Shown: piece after piece, positions 18,554 through 27,790 of the stretch | Layout of the letters: each line of letters starts with the position of its first letter | How positions within the stretch are numbered: the first letter of the stretch is position 1 | Origin: Roseibium album | GTDB lineage: Bacteria; Pseudomonadota; Alphaproteobacteria; Rhizobiales; Stappiaceae | Assembly: GCF_001404515.1 (NCBI RefSeq) | Contig: NZ_CXWE01000004.1 | Span: 434,001 to 498,000, forward strand | Direction of reading: 5' to 3' | DNA length: 64,000 nucleotides | The notes under the pieces: model-generated | Database searches by the model: none | The model's input: only the letters and a program-made list of their open reading frames with translations | What the model was told of the DNA's origin: nothing | Position numbers and translations under genes: made by a program

Positions 18554-19090
18554 ATGAAATTACGGAACTTTACGAAGACAGGGCTGCTGATCCTGTTTTG
18601 CGGGTTGCTGGCGGCCTGCCAGACAAGCGGGTTGAAACCCGGCAGCATAGACTCCAGCTTCGCACCAAGTGGATGGCAGTCGGAATCCCGTGGTGGCAAA
18701 ACAATCTACTTCTGCATGCCTTCTGTATGCGGCTCTCCTCAAGGCGTCGTAATCGGACCAATGAAAGTTCGCGGCGACGCGGAAGCTGCAATCCGCGAAG
18801 ACATTCTTTCCACGGAACTCCTCAAAGCTATGGACAAAGTGGTGAACATTGCCGCGAAGGGCGATTTCAGGATGTCGACGGACCGCCGGATTGTGAAAAA
18901 GAATTTTTCGGGTTTCGACATGAGCGCTCGGCTGAAGGACCGGAACGGCCGTTACGTATATGCTGCCGCAAGGGTGATCATCCAGAACGACAGGGGTAGT
19001 ATGGTGGCATCTTTTGCGACAAGTCGCGCAAAGGCACGAAGCAATTTGCGCCGCTTCCTGAACCAGACGACGATCCGCCGGCTGCCGTAA
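18554..19090 (+). CDS. Putative outer-membrane or periplasmic lipoprotein
   Basis: 178 aa. The N-terminus is a type II signal (TGLLILFCGLLAACQTSG) with lipobox LLAAC, Cys at about residue 22. The mature part has no domain I recognise. It includes GGKTIYFCMPSVCGSPQGVVIGPM, with two cysteines that could pair, and a basic end (KARSNLRRFLNQTTIRRLP). It is inserted between purC and purS and has its own hairpin-covered start region, so regulation may be separate from the pur genes. Confidence 0.7.
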   Translation: MKLRNFTKTGLLILFCGLLAACQTSGLKPGSIDSSFAPSGWQSESRGGKTIYFCMPSVCGSPQGVVIGPMKVRGDAEAAIREDILSTELLKAMDKVVNIAAKGDFRMSTDRRIVKKNFSGFDMSARLKDRNGRYVYAAARVIIQNDRGSMVASFATSRAKARSNLRRFLNQTTIRRLP

Positions 19091-19199
19091 ACCACGGCTT
19101 TTGTGCGCATTGCTCTTTCGCTTCAGGGGCTCCTCGTGTATGGGGAGCCCCAAACTGTTTGTCGCTGCACCTTGTGCAGACCATTGCGGGAAGCCAATC

Positions 19200-19439
19200 A
19201 TGAAAGCACGCGTCATCGTCACCTTGAAAAACGGCGTACTCGATCCCCAGGGGAAAGCCATTGAGGGAGCGCTCGGCGGCCTCGGTTTCGGCGATGTTGA
19301 CTCCGTCCGCCAGGGAAAGGTGTTCGACGTCGAACTGGCCGGTGCAGACATGAGCACCGCCAAAGAGAAACTGGAACAGATGTGCGAAAAGCTGCTGGCC
19401 AATACGGTTATTGAAAACTACGCGATCGAAATCGACTGA
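19200..19439 (+). CDS. purS: FGAM synthase subunit PurS
   Basis: 79 aa starting MKARVIVTLKNGVLDPQGKA, the PurS family start. PurS forms a dimer that links the PurQ glutaminase to the PurL synthetase (EC 6.3.5.3). The frame runs back to 19101, but the ATG at 19200 gives the correct family length. The next two genes, the membrane peptide and purQ, follow within 20 bp each, so this is an operon. Confidence 0.95.
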   Translation: MKARVIVTLKNGVLDPQGKAIEGALGGLGFGDVDSVRQGKVFDVELAGADMSTAKEKLEQMCEKLLANTVIENYAIEID

Positions 19440-19455
19440 GTTCGGGGTCCGGACA

Positions 19456-19563
19456 ATGGACGAGGACACCCGCAAGGCCATAACCTACATGGCGATCAAG
19501 GCGGCGATCTTCATCCTGGTACCGGCCCTGGCGGCGCTAGTTGCCGTTCTTGTCCTGCTATAG
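19456..19563 (+). CDS. 35-aa single-pass membrane peptide between purS and purQ
   Basis: The ORF reads [20 protein letters not shown] followed by [15 protein letters not shown] and stop: a short polar N-terminus and one hydrophobic helix of about 20 residues. It is 16 bp after purS and 17 bp before purQ, so it is surely co-transcribed. From memory, annotators name similar peptides 'phosphoribosylformylglycinamidine synthase-associated small membrane protein' in Hyphomicrobiales. A role in holding the FGAM synthase complex at the membrane is speculation. Confidence 0.75.
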   Translation: MDEDTRKAITYMAIKAAIFILVPALAALVAVLVLL

Positions 19564-19580
19564 AAAAACGGGATCACCCC

Positions 19581-20249
19581 ATGAAGACCGCCGTTATCGT
19601 TTTCCCAGGTTCCAACCGTGACCATGACATGTTTCACGCCCTGGAACTGATCACCGGCTCGCGTCCCCAAAGTGTATGGCACGCTGAAAGCACCTTGCCT
19701 GATGTCGATCTGGTGGTCGTTCCCGGCGGTTTCTCCTACGGCGACTATCTGCGCTCCGGTGCCATTGCCGCGCGCTCGCCCATTTTGAAGGACCTCGTCG
19801 CCAAGGCCGACAATGGTGTTTCCGTTCTTGGCGTGTGCAACGGCTTCCAGATCCTGACTGAAGCCGGACTGTTGCCAGGTGCTTTGATGCGTAATGCGGG
19901 CCTCACTTTCGTCTGCAAGGAAGTGCTGATGGAAACAGTCAACAACGCAACCCGTTTCTCCTCCAAATTCACCAGGGGACAGGTCTGGCGCTGCCCGGTT
20001 GCCCACCATGACGGCAACTACTTCGCCGATGACGAAACACTCGACCGCATCGAGGACAACGGCCAGGTCGTCTTCCGCTATGCCGACGGCACCAATCCAA
20101 ACGGCTCGCTCAACGACATTGCCGGGATCACCAATGAAAAGGGTAACGTCCTTGGCATGATGCCCCATCCGGAAAACCTGGTGGAAGCGCTCCATGGTGG
20201 CCTTGACGGGCGGCTGCTGTTTGAAAGCCTCGCCACGCAGGCAGCCTGA
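19581..20249 (+). CDS. purQ: FGAM synthase glutaminase subunit PurQ
   Basis: 222-aa class I glutamine amidotransferase that delivers ammonia to PurL. The nucleophile Cys86 is in [10 protein letters not shown]. The His-x-Glu pair is near the end ([12 protein letters not shown]). The start [17 protein letters not shown] is typical. It follows the small membrane peptide by 17 bp. The synthetase purL lies 4.5 kb downstream rather than adjacent. Confidence 0.97.
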   Translation: MKTAVIVFPGSNRDHDMFHALELITGSRPQSVWHAESTLPDVDLVVVPGGFSYGDYLRSGAIAARSPILKDLVAKADNGVSVLGVCNGFQILTEAGLLPGALMRNAGLTFVCKEVLMETVNNATRFSSKFTRGQVWRCPVAHHDGNYFADDETLDRIEDNGQVVFRYADGTNPNGSLNDIAGITNEKGNVLGMMPHPENLVEALHGGLDGRLLFESLATQAA

Positions 20250-20272
20250 ATTTATTGCACTGGGAGGAGACT

Positions 20273-20527
20273 TTGAAGGAACTCAAGCTGGACAAGGAAG
20301 TCAGGTCTCTTCTCACCACACAGATCCGGAACTACATGGACGAGGAACTCGAGATCGAAGTCGGCAACATGGATGCGGAGTTCCTGATCGACTTCCTGAG
20401 CGGCTCGCTCGGCGCACACTTCTACAATCTCGGCCTGAAGGACGCGCAGGCACTCTTCTCCCGCAAGGCCGACGACATCACCGACGAAATTTACGCTTTG
20501 GAACGCAAGGTCGAAGACCGGCAGTGA
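20273..20527 (+). CDS. DUF2164 family protein
   Basis: 84 aa using a TTG start at 20273, which follows a strong GGGAGGAG site. A TTG at 20255 is also in frame but less well placed. The sequence has the DUF2164 pattern of a paired helix with YMDEELEIEVGNMDAEFLIDFL and FYNLGLKDAQALF. The family is small, cytoplasmic and of unknown function. It lies 23 bp after purQ, on the same strand, so is probably at the end of that operon. Confidence 0.75.
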   Translation: MKELKLDKEVRSLLTTQIRNYMDEELEIEVGNMDAEFLIDFLSGSLGAHFYNLGLKDAQALFSRKADDITDEIYALERKVEDRQ

Positions 20528-20531
20528 GACA

Positions 20532-21359
20532 TCAGGCGGCGGCCTGCTTTCTTTTCTGCTTCGGAGGATAGCCGAAGCGTCTGGAAAAGGCCCTTGAAAA
20601 CGCTGCCGGGCTCGAAAAGCCGCAAATCGTTGCGACCGATTTGACCTGACGGCCCCCTTCAAGTTCCGCTCGGGCAATGTCCAGCCGCCAGTTTGACAGG
20701 TATCCCATCGGAGTTGCGCCAACCAGGTCCTTGAATGTCACGGCGAACTGGGTCCGGGACATGCCTGCCGTTTCCGCCAGCCTTTCAAGTGTCCAGGCCT
20801 CGCCCGGCGCTTCATGGATTGCCACCAGGGCTGCGGCCACCCGCGGATGCGCCAGCCCGTTCAACAGTCCCGAATTGGCCTTGCCCTCTTCCATGGCGTG
20901 CCGCAACAACCGGATCACCACCACCTCGCACAGGCGTTGGAAAGCCGCCTGTCCACCGCAGCGGGGCATGGTGGCTTCTTCGATCAAGGGCGTCACTACG
21001 GCTGTCAGATAAGGCTCTTCCGATAGGGGAACGGAAATACAGGCCGGCAGCGCGTTGATCAGTTGCTTGCCGATCCCCGATATCGCGATGTTGGCGGCCA
21101 CCAAGGGTGCTTCGCCCATAACGGGCGCGGTTTCGGGAAAATGCTGTGTTTCCTCTTCTTCCAGCAAGGGGCAATACACCAGCCTGTGTTCGCCTGAAGG
21201 GTCTGCATAGATGACCAGATTGGCCATGCCCCCACCCGGTTCGTCCGTCATTGCATTGGCGACCTGCACCCGCAGTCTGTCGATGAGGGAGGACAACCGG
21301 TCGAGTTTACCGCTGAATGACGTTCGATAGGCAACCGGCACTTCCGTACTCCTGATCAT
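20532..21359 (-). CDS. AraC-family regulator with cupin_6 sensor
   Basis: 275 aa. Residues about 10-180 form the cupin_6 ligand domain. The C-terminal two helix-turn-helix modules lie near residues 190-270 (WTLERLAETAGMSRTQFAVTF and SVATICGFSSPAAFSRAFSRRFG). It is divergent from the peroxiredoxin-like gene (start 21452) and is the likely regulator of that gene (inference). A second AraC of the same architecture is at 57682-58638. Confidence 0.9.
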   Translation of the reverse strand: MIRSTEVPVAYRTSFSGKLDRLSSLIDRLRVQVANAMTDEPGGGMANLVIYADPSGEHRLVYCPLLEEEETQHFPETAPVMGEAPLVAANIAISGIGKQLINALPACISVPLSEEPYLTAVVTPLIEEATMPRCGGQAAFQRLCEVVVIRLLRHAMEEGKANSGLLNGLAHPRVAAALVAIHEAPGEAWTLERLAETAGMSRTQFAVTFKDLVGATPMGYLSNWRLDIARAELEGGRQVKSVATICGFSSPAAFSRAFSRRFGYPPKQKRKQAAA

Positions 21360-21451
21360 CTTTTCGGGATGTTTCTTCTTCGTTCGTTCGCTATTTTAAG
21401 CGCATCGAAAGGCAAAAGTGAAGCCTTGCTCCAATCAGTATGAGGAAAAAG

Positions 21452-21988
21452 ATGCTAGTCCCACGCCAGCAGGTTCCCGGCCTGACCGTTGAAACCCTTG
21501 ATTCAGGCACATTTGATCTCGCACAGGACGGCGCGGAGTTTGCCACGCTCGTCGTGTTTTATCGCGGCCTGCATTGCCCGATCTGTGCCACATACCTGAA
21601 AGAACTCGGCCGGCTGACACCGGATTTTGCAGCCAAGGGTGTCAAGACGGTCGCAATTTCTTCCGACACCAAGGATCGCGCCCAGCAGATGGCCGAGAAG
21701 GTCGGACACGAAGCGCTGCGCTTCGGATATGGTCTGTCCCTTTCGGCCGCCAAGGAATGGGGCCTTTACATTTCGACGAGCCGTGGCACCACGTCCATCG
21801 GTATCGAGGAACCTGCCCTCTTCTCAGAACCGGGTGTTTTCCTGGTGAGGGGTGACGGCACTCTTTACTTCGCTTCCGTACAAACGATGCCTTTCGTCCG
21901 CCCGCATTTCCAGGAAATGATCGGTGCGCTCGACTTCGTCCAAAAGAACGACTACCCGGCCCGCGGCGAATATACCGGCGCGGTCTGA
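21452..21988 (+). CDS. Peroxiredoxin-like protein (AhpC/TSA family)
   Basis: 178 aa. The thioredoxin fold carries YRGLHCPICATYLKEL with a CxxC at residues 42 and 45, and a following TVAISSDTKDRAQQMAEK helix. It likely reduces peroxides or acts as a thiol oxidoreductase. The ATG at 21452 is 6 nt after GAGG, so I prefer it to the ATG at 21440. Its neighbour is a divergent AraC regulator. The 3' end is followed by a strong 12-bp hairpin. Confidence 0.85.
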   Translation: MLVPRQQVPGLTVETLDSGTFDLAQDGAEFATLVVFYRGLHCPICATYLKELGRLTPDFAAKGVKTVAISSDTKDRAQQMAEKVGHEALRFGYGLSLSAAKEWGLYISTSRGTTSIGIEEPALFSEPGVFLVRGDGTLYFASVQTMPFVRPHFQEMIGALDFVQKNDYPARGEYTGAV

Positions 21989-21997
21989 GTATCGTAT

Positions 21998-22027
21998 CCC
22001 GGACCGGGATCCCACTCCCGGTCCGGG
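21998..22027. terminator. Strong 12-bp hairpin after the peroxiredoxin-like gene
   Basis: CCCGGACCGGGA (21998-22009) pairs perfectly with TCCCGGTCCGGG (22016-22027) across a six-base loop. It lies between two convergent genes. There is no T run, so it may end transcription only weakly or stabilise the 3' ends. Confidence 0.55.
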
Positions 22028-22104
22028 AAATGAAAATACCGGCTTGAAGCAGATTTTTTGCAGAGATCAGAACATTTCCGGCCTTGGCACACCACCGACA
22101 CAGG

Positions 22105-22326
22105 TCAGCGGCTACTGTCCCAGAACGGCCGGCAGCCTTCCCGGCGCGCTGCCTCCAGTGTCAGATTGAGATCATCCAGTTCCCTGTCCGTCAATTCCAG
22201 CAGTTGCCTGCGCGTCCGGTACAATTGTGCCCAGGACACCAGCTTGTTCCAGACAATCCGGCCAAATCGGCGCCGCCGCCGCTGCACAGGAAACTCGCTG
22301 ACTCGTATTGTCACCATTGAATTCAT
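22105..22326 (-). CDS. DUF1127 small basic protein
   Basis: 73 aa. The core WNKLVSWAQLYRTRRQLLEL followed by TDRELDDLNL is the DUF1127 (YjiS-like) motif, with basic N-terminus RRRRRFGRIVW. Proteins with this domain act as RNA- or regulator-binding adaptors in some alphaproteobacteria. It is divergent from the MocR regulator with a 104-bp gap, so it may be a MocR target (inference). Confidence 0.85.
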   Translation of the reverse strand: MNSMVTIRVSEFPVQRRRRRFGRIVWNKLVSWAQLYRTRRQLLELTDRELDDLNLTLEAARREGCRPFWDSSR

Positions 22327-22380
22327 TTTGACACCTGATTTTCGGGTACAATTTGCTTAAATTGAAGAATTGTTGCGGCT

Positions 22381-22417
22381 CAATTATATGAATTGACTCT
22401 TGAACGGGTGCAATATA
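22381..22417 (+). promoter_or_regulatory. MocR/DUF1127 divergent region with palindrome and promoter-like boxes
   Basis: CAATT-ATATG-AATTG (22381-22395) is a perfect-arm inverted repeat. It overlaps TTGACT at 22393-22398, which is followed by TATACT at 22412-22417. The spacer of about 13 bp is too short for a normal promoter, so treat the boxes as tentative. The whole 104-bp gap is AT-rich and full of AATTG motifs. Confidence 0.35.
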
Positions 22418-22430
22418 CTAAATTGTCACC

Positions 22431-23942
22431 ATGACAAATTGGTTGCCGAGCATCCCCGAGGGCCACGGCCCGCTCTACATTCGTCTTGCCGACTGCATCG
22501 CCGAGGAAATCGCGACAGGTAAACTCGCTGCAGGTGCAAAGCTGCCGCCCCAGCGAAACCTGGCGTATGATCTTGGTGTAACCGTCGGCACAGTCGGCCG
22601 CGCCTATGCGGTCGTTCGTCAACGTGGACTGGTCAGCGGAGAAGTCGGCCGGGGTACATACGTCCTCGGCACCCATGAAGGTGAAGCGCTCGCAGAAGAG
22701 ACCAAGCCTGCGGTCAACTCCCTTTCAAACCCGGGCAACGGCACCGGATCTGCCGTGCCGGCAGAGGTTTCCTGGGTTCAGGGCGCGATGAAAACTCCCA
22801 AGGACATTGCGTTCGCAGGTACACGTGTTTCGGTGCCGTCCCCAGAAGCCATCCGTTTTGACAGTACATCCGCACCGGAGGTCGGTCAGGCACGGGCGAT
22901 CCGTGAACTGACTGCCGAGATCACCCGCGATGCGCCTTATGATATTGCCAGTTACACGCGGTCCGTACCTGAACGCTGGCGGGAGGCTGGACGTGTCTGG
23001 TTGTCCCGGGGCGACTGGCAGCCACCGGAAGGCTCTATCGTGCCGACAACGGGCGCCCAGGCGGCGATCATGGCGATCATAACGGCCACAACAGCACCTG
23101 GAGACCAGGTCGCCTTCGAAGACCTTACCTACAGCTCGATTGCCCGTGGTTCGGCACTTACCGGACGCAGACCCGTGCAGATCACAAGTGATGAGGAGGG
23201 TCCTCTTCCGGATGATCTCGCCAGCGTCTGCGCACAGCGCCACCCGAAGATACTGTTCGTCATGCCGACAATGCACAATCCGACAACCAGGCTGATGGGC
23301 GTTGAAAGACGCATCGAACTGGTGGAGGTCGCCCGCCGGCACAATCTCTGGATCATCGAGGACGAAGTCTACGGATCATTGCGCAATACCGGACTGGCTC
23401 CATTTGCGGAACTCGCTCCGGAGCGCACTTTTCATGTCGGGTCCCTGTCCAAGGCCGTCACGGCAGGAGTGCGCGGCGGCTGGGTCTCCAGTCCCGTTTC
23501 TCACGCCCAGCGGATCTACACGGCGCACAAGATGCTGACAGGCGGCATATCGTTTCTGCTCTCGGAACTGTCAGCGCGCCTTGTCCTCAGCGGAACCGCC
23601 GACACCTTGCGCAAGGGCGTGCTGGAGGAAATTGCCGCCCGTCACGGTCTGGTTCAGCAACTACTTGATCCATTCGAGCATGCTTCGGCGGCCGATGCCC
23701 CGTTTTTCTGGCTCAAGGTTCCCGAGCCCTGGCTTTCGGGTACCTTCAAGGCTGCGGCCGCAGCCTTCAACACGCTTGTTGACGACGAGGACGAATTCAA
23801 GTCGGGACGCTCCGGCAGGGTCTATCATCGTGTGCGGGTCGGCATTACAAATCCACTCACTCGGGAAGAAACGGCCAAGGGCCTTGAAATACTGAGAAAT
23901 CTTCTGGAAGACAGCGGTGCCGGTTACGACAGTTTTGAATAG
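22431..23942 (+). CDS. MocR family regulator (GntR HTH fused to PLP aminotransferase domain)
   Basis: 503 aa. An N-terminal GntR winged helix (residues about 10-80, with AGAKLPPQRNLAYDLGVTVGT) is linked to a fold-type I aminotransferase domain (about 130-495). The PLP lysine is in FHVGSLSKAVTAGVRGGW. MocR proteins bind PLP and usually regulate vitamin B6, GABA or amino acid genes rather than act as enzymes. No pdx or gab genes are adjacent, so the target may be the divergent DUF1127 gene or itself. Confidence 0.93.
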   Translation: MTNWLPSIPEGHGPLYIRLADCIAEEIATGKLAAGAKLPPQRNLAYDLGVTVGTVGRAYAVVRQRGLVSGEVGRGTYVLGTHEGEALAEETKPAVNSLSNPGNGTGSAVPAEVSWVQGAMKTPKDIAFAGTRVSVPSPEAIRFDSTSAPEVGQARAIRELTAEITRDAPYDIASYTRSVPERWREAGRVWLSRGDWQPPEGSIVPTTGAQAAIMAIITATTAPGDQVAFEDLTYSSIARGSALTGRRPVQITSDEEGPLPDDLASVCAQRHPKILFVMPTMHNPTTRLMGVERRIELVEVARRHNLWIIEDEVYGSLRNTGLAPFAELAPERTFHVGSLSKAVTAGVRGGWVSSPVSHAQRIYTAHKMLTGGISFLLSELSARLVLSGTADTLRKGVLEEIAARHGLVQQLLDPFEHASAADAPFFWLKVPEPWLSGTFKAAAAAFNTLVDDEDEFKSGRSGRVYHRVRVGITNPLTREETAKGLEILRNLLEDSGAGYDSFE

Positions 23943-24089
23943 ACAGGCCCTTCACCGCGTCCTGGTCGCATTCAGCTCTTCGCTGTTCTTGAGCCGCAGA
24001 CGCGTCTGATTTCCGATCAAACTACATCGCCGTCAAACCCCGAATATCCGGTCATTGGACAATTCCCGGAGCCAACCGACTACCGCTAC

Positions 24090-24527
24090 GTGCCCCTGTT
24101 CTTAAGCATAGTTAAACTTTTAGTTATTTTGACAATGATTACCTTTACAACCCAGATACAACCAATTACTCTACGCCAAGTTAATTTTGAAAAACTTATT
24201 TCGACAAACTTATCAAAACAGCGCCATGTGAATACAATGGAACCCCATGATGAAGTCATTGTTTTATTTAAGAAAATACTCAGCTCTCAAGGCAAGAATT
24301 TAGAGAAACGAAGTTCTCCTATGCAACCGAATGATCAAATTTCAGCATCAAAAGAATTGACGGCGGAACGGTTACTGCTGCGCATCATGAAGCTTGAGCA
24401 CACCGTTCAGGAACTCAGGCAGCAAAGCACCTTCAAGGACAAGGAAATCAGGCGACTTGAAAGCCGCGTCCGCGAATGGCAGCAGATCACCTTGAAAATC
24501 CAGTCGCGGGTTTCCAATCAACCCTGA
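24090..24527 (+). CDS. Hypothetical protein in an AT-rich patch, coiled-coil C-terminus
   Basis: The frame encodes 145 aa. The first 16 residues are hydrophobic and the last 60 are a charged, likely coiled coil (ERLLLRIMKLEHTVQELRQQ, ESRVREWQQITLKIQSRV). Bases 24090-24360 are clearly more AT-rich than their surroundings, while the C-terminal third looks native. The real start may be later (ATG 24237 or ATG 24321). I recognise no family. It ends about 190 bp before purL. Confidence 0.35.
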   Translation: MPLFLSIVKLLVILTMITFTTQIQPITLRQVNFEKLISTNLSKQRHVNTMEPHDEVIVLFKKILSSQGKNLEKRSSPMQPNDQISASKELTAERLLLRIMKLEHTVQELRQQSTFKDKEIRRLESRVREWQQITLKIQSRVSNQP

Positions 24528-24718
24528 CATACCTCGACGAAAGCGGTTTTCACCGTTGGCTGGCTGCTCGGAAGATCGAAGCGGCCTGTTCGCGTATTCT
24601 TTGAGACAAACTTTCCCCGTTCCTCTCCCAATTCGGCACGCAATCTGCTAAACGGCGGCAACATTGCCCGACCGCGGCTGCTCGGCCCTGAGACAGCAGC
24701 CCAAAACACTGGAACGTC

Positions 24719-26917
24719 ATGATCCCGAACGACATCAAGATCACGCCCGACCTGATTGCTTCCCATGGCCTGAAACCGGATGAATACGAGCGCATTCTGG
24801 AATTGATCGGCAGGGAGCCGACCTTTACCGAACTCGGTATATTCTCCGCCATGTGGAACGAGCACTGCTCGTATAAATCTTCCAAGAAATGGCTGAAAAC
24901 CTTGCCTACTGAGGGACCGCGCGTGCTGCAGGGACCGGGCGAGAATGCCGGTGTCGTCGACATCGGAGACGGCCAGGCAGTCGTCTTCAAGATGGAGAGC
25001 CACAACCACCCGTCCTATATCGAGCCATACCAGGGTGCAGCGACCGGTGTCGGTGGCATCCTTCGCGATGTCTTCACAATGGGCGCCAGACCGGTTGCGG
25101 CAATGAACGCTTTGCGATTCGGCGAGCCGGATCATCCTCGCACACGGCATCTCGTTTCCGGCGTCGTTTCCGGCGTCGGTGGTTATGGCAATTCCTTTGG
25201 TGTTCCGACCGTCGGCGGCGAAGTCGAGTTTCATGCCCGCTACAACGGCAACTGCCTGGTGAATGCCTTTGCTGCCGGACTTGCCAAATCGGACGCCATC
25301 TTCCTGTCGGAGGCAAAGGGCATCGGCCTGCCGGTGGTTTACCTCGGCGCAAAGACCGGCCGTGATGGTGTCGGCGGCGCGACCATGGCCTCCGCCGAAT
25401 TCGACGACACGATCGAGGAAAAACGCCCCACGGTTCAGGTTGGCGATCCTTTCACGGAAAAATGCCTTCTTGAAGCCTGCCTGGAACTGATGGAGACAGG
25501 CGCCGTAATCGCGATCCAGGACATGGGTGCTGCCGGCCTCACCTGCTCCGCTGTCGAGATGGGTGCAAAGGGTGGCCTTGGCATAGAGCTCGACCTCGAC
25601 AAGGTCCCGGTCCGCGAGGATCACATGAGCGCCTACGAGATGATGCTGTCCGAAAGCCAGGAACGCATGCTGATGGTGCTGCGTCCGGCCATGGAAAACG
25701 AGGCGGAAGCAATCTTCAGGAAATGGGGCCTCGACTTCGCCATCGTCGGCGTGACCACGGACACACTTCAGTTCGTCGTCAAACATCAGGGCGATGTCGT
25801 CGCCGACCTGCCGATCAAGAAACTCGGAGACGAGGCGCCCGAATACGACCGGCCGTGGACAGAACCCCGGAAATTGCCCGTTCTTGCTGCGAGCGACGTT
25901 GAAGAGCCTGCCGACTACGCCAATGCGCTGAAAACGCTTGTCAGCAGCGCAAATGGCGCGTCCCGCCGCTGGGTCTATGAACAATATGACACGCTGATCC
26001 AGGGTAACTCCGCAGCGACACCAGGCGGCGACGCCGGTGTCATTCGCGTTGACGGCACGCGCAAGGGCCTCGCCTTTTCCGTTGACGTGACACCGCGTTA
26101 CTGCGAAGCAGATCCGTTCGAGGGCGGCAAACAGGCGGTTGCCGAGGTTTGGCGCAACCTGACAGCCGTGGGATCGGAACCGCTTGCGGCAACCGACAAC
26201 CTCAACTTCGGCAACCCTGAAAAACCCGAGATCATGGGTCAGTTCGTCGGCTGTATCAAAGGCATCGGTGAAGCCTGCAGCGCGCTCGATTTCCCGATCG
26301 TGTCAGGCAATGTGTCGCTTTACAATGAGACACACGGCGAAGCGATCCTGCCGACCCCTGCGATCGGCGGCGTCGGGTTGCTTCCGGATGTGACGGTGCG
26401 CGCGGGCGCGGCCTTTGCACAGGAAGGTGATGCGATCTTGCTGATCGGCGGTCCTGGTACACATCTGGGTGCGTCCCAGTATCTTGTCGATATCCTCGGC
26501 CGCGAGGAAGGTGCCCCGCCGCCGGTTGATCTGGCTGCCGAAAAACGCCGGGGAACAATCGTGCGTCAGTTGATCGGCGCAGCCCGGCTAACCGGTGTCC
26601 ACGACATATCCTCCGGTGGTCTGGGCGTTGCCCTGGCTGAAATGGCAATGGCAGGCGATATCGGCGCGCATGTCGCAATCGACGGCCCGGCCCATGCAGC
26701 TCTCTTCGGCGAAGATCAGGGCCGCTATGTTCTGACCGTTTCTCCGGACAAGGTCGATGCCGTGATGGAAGACGTTCTGGATGCCGGAATCGACGTTCAA
26801 CAAATTGGCAAAACGGGCGGCAAGGATTTGAATGTTGAAGGCATTCTCACCATATCCGTTGCAAACTTGCGCAAAGCACACGAAGATTGGTTCCCGAGTT
26901 ATATGGCTGTTGCCTGA
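24719..26917 (+). CDS. purL: FGAM synthase large subunit PurL (small type)
   Basis: 732 aa, the short PurL that works with PurS and PurQ. Two ATP-grasp-like AIRS domains are visible: an N-terminal part with [12 protein letters not shown] and [21 protein letters not shown], and a second half with [16 protein letters not shown] and [11 protein letters not shown]. It converts FGAR to FGAM using ammonia from PurQ (EC 6.3.5.3). bolA follows within 43 bp. No frame damage was found. Confidence 0.97.
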   Translation: MIPNDIKITPDLIASHGLKPDEYERILELIGREPTFTELGIFSAMWNEHCSYKSSKKWLKTLPTEGPRVLQGPGENAGVVDIGDGQAVVFKMESHNHPSYIEPYQGAATGVGGILRDVFTMGARPVAAMNALRFGEPDHPRTRHLVSGVVSGVGGYGNSFGVPTVGGEVEFHARYNGNCLVNAFAAGLAKSDAIFLSEAKGIGLPVVYLGAKTGRDGVGGATMASAEFDDTIEEKRPTVQVGDPFTEKCLLEACLELMETGAVIAIQDMGAAGLTCSAVEMGAKGGLGIELDLDKVPVREDHMSAYEMMLSESQERMLMVLRPAMENEAEAIFRKWGLDFAIVGVTTDTLQFVVKHQGDVVADLPIKKLGDEAPEYDRPWTEPRKLPVLAASDVEEPADYANALKTLVSSANGASRRWVYEQYDTLIQGNSAATPGGDAGVIRVDGTRKGLAFSVDVTPRYCEADPFEGGKQAVAEVWRNLTAVGSEPLAATDNLNFGNPEKPEIMGQFVGCIKGIGEACSALDFPIVSGNVSLYNETHGEAILPTPAIGGVGLLPDVTVRAGAAFAQEGDAILLIGGPGTHLGASQYLVDILGREEGAPPPVDLAAEKRRGTIVRQLIGAARLTGVHDISSGGLGVALAEMAMAGDIGAHVAIDGPAHAALFGEDQGRYVLTVSPDKVDAVMEDVLDAGIDVQQIGKTGGKDLNVEGILTISVANLRKAHEDWFPSYMAVA

Positions 26918-26959
26918 GGCAGGTGCCTTCGAGGAACTTGAAATGAGGACTGACGTACA

Positions 26960-27193
26960 ATGCCAATGAACGCGAACGAGATCGAGACCCTGATCAAGGA
27001 GGCGCTGCCCGACGCTCAGGTGGAGATCCGGGATTTGGCTGGCGACGGCGATCACTATGCGGCGAATGTCGTCTCGGAATCCTTCCGTGGCAAAAGCCGC
27101 GTGCAGCAGCATCAGATGGTTTATGAAGCCTTGAAGGGCAACATGGGTGGCGCCCTGCACGCGCTTGCCCTGCAGACAAAGGCCCCTGACTGA
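26960..27193 (+). CDS. BolA family protein
   Basis: 77 aa with the BolA fold: IETLIKEALPDAQVEIRDL, the GDGDHYAANVVS loop and SRVQQHQMVYEAL, where the conserved His lies. It is closer to the IbaG/YrbA type than to BolA proper. BolA proteins bind monothiol glutaredoxins and [2Fe-2S] clusters. grxD is the next real gene but one, 230 bp downstream, a classic pairing. Confidence 0.9.
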   Translation: MPMNANEIETLIKEALPDAQVEIRDLAGDGDHYAANVVSESFRGKSRVQQHQMVYEALKGNMGGALHALALQTKAPD

Positions 27194-27288
27194 TCTGACA
27201 CGATTGTCACATTGCCGCGCATATCGCACGGCCTCTTGAACTTCCGCCGCTTTGAAACACATATGCGGTCAAAGAAACAGGAAATTGG

Positions 27289-27426
27289 ATGGTTTGGCTT
27301 CTCTTCACGGTTTTGGTGATCATGCTGGTCATGGAACTGCGCATCTGGAGGGCTGTGGCAAACCTGATTTATCGCACCGGCCGCAACTCACTCGCGCCCG
27401 CGAAACACAAGGACAGAAATCCATGA
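27289..27426 (+). CDS. 45-aa membrane peptide overlapping grxD by ATGA
   Basis: A short ORF reads MVWLLFTVLVIMLVMELRIW, then RAVANLIYRTGRNSLAPAKH and KDRNP. It has one transmembrane helix followed by a basic tail. AGGA lies 7 nt before the ATG. Its stop TGA overlaps the grxD ATG as ATGA, the usual sign of translational coupling. It is too short for routine gene finders. Function unknown. It may be a leader that tunes grxD translation or a membrane partner of GrxD/BolA. Confidence 0.55.
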   Translation: MVWLLFTVLVIMLVMELRIWRAVANLIYRTGRNSLAPAKHKDRNP

Positions 27427-27758
27427 GCATCCAGGACTGGATCAAGAACGAAGTCGACACCAACGACGTGGTGCTGTTCATGAAGGGCACACCGAATTTT
27501 CCGCAATGCGGGTTCTCCGGACAGGTAATCCAGATACTCGACTATGTCGGCGCGCCCTATAAGGGTATCAACGTCCTGGAAGACGACGAGTTGCGCAATG
27601 GCATCAAGGAATTCACCAACTGGCCGACCATTCCCCAGCTATACGTGAAGGGCGAGTTTGTCGGCGGCTGTGACATCATCCGCGAAATGTTCCAGAACAA
27701 GGAATTGCAGGGCCTGCTCACCGACAAGGGTATCGAGACCGCTCAGCAATCCGCCTGA
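27423..27758 (+). CDS. grxD: Monothiol glutaredoxin, Grx4 type
   Basis: 111 aa. The active site CGFS is at residues 29-32 (KGTPNFPQCGFSGQV), followed by WPTIPQLYVKGEFVGGCDII, the cis-Pro and glutathione-binding loop. It carries or delivers [2Fe-2S] clusters together with BolA. The ATG at 27423 follows AAGGA. The frame upstream is taken by the small coupled ORF, so the longer reading is rejected. A strong terminator follows. Confidence 0.95.
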   Translation: MSIQDWIKNEVDTNDVVLFMKGTPNFPQCGFSGQVIQILDYVGAPYKGINVLEDDELRNGIKEFTNWPTIPQLYVKGEFVGGCDIIREMFQNKELQGLLTDKGIETAQQSA

Positions 27759-27790
27759 CGCGCGGACTCAATTTCTGAACTTTTGACGTT

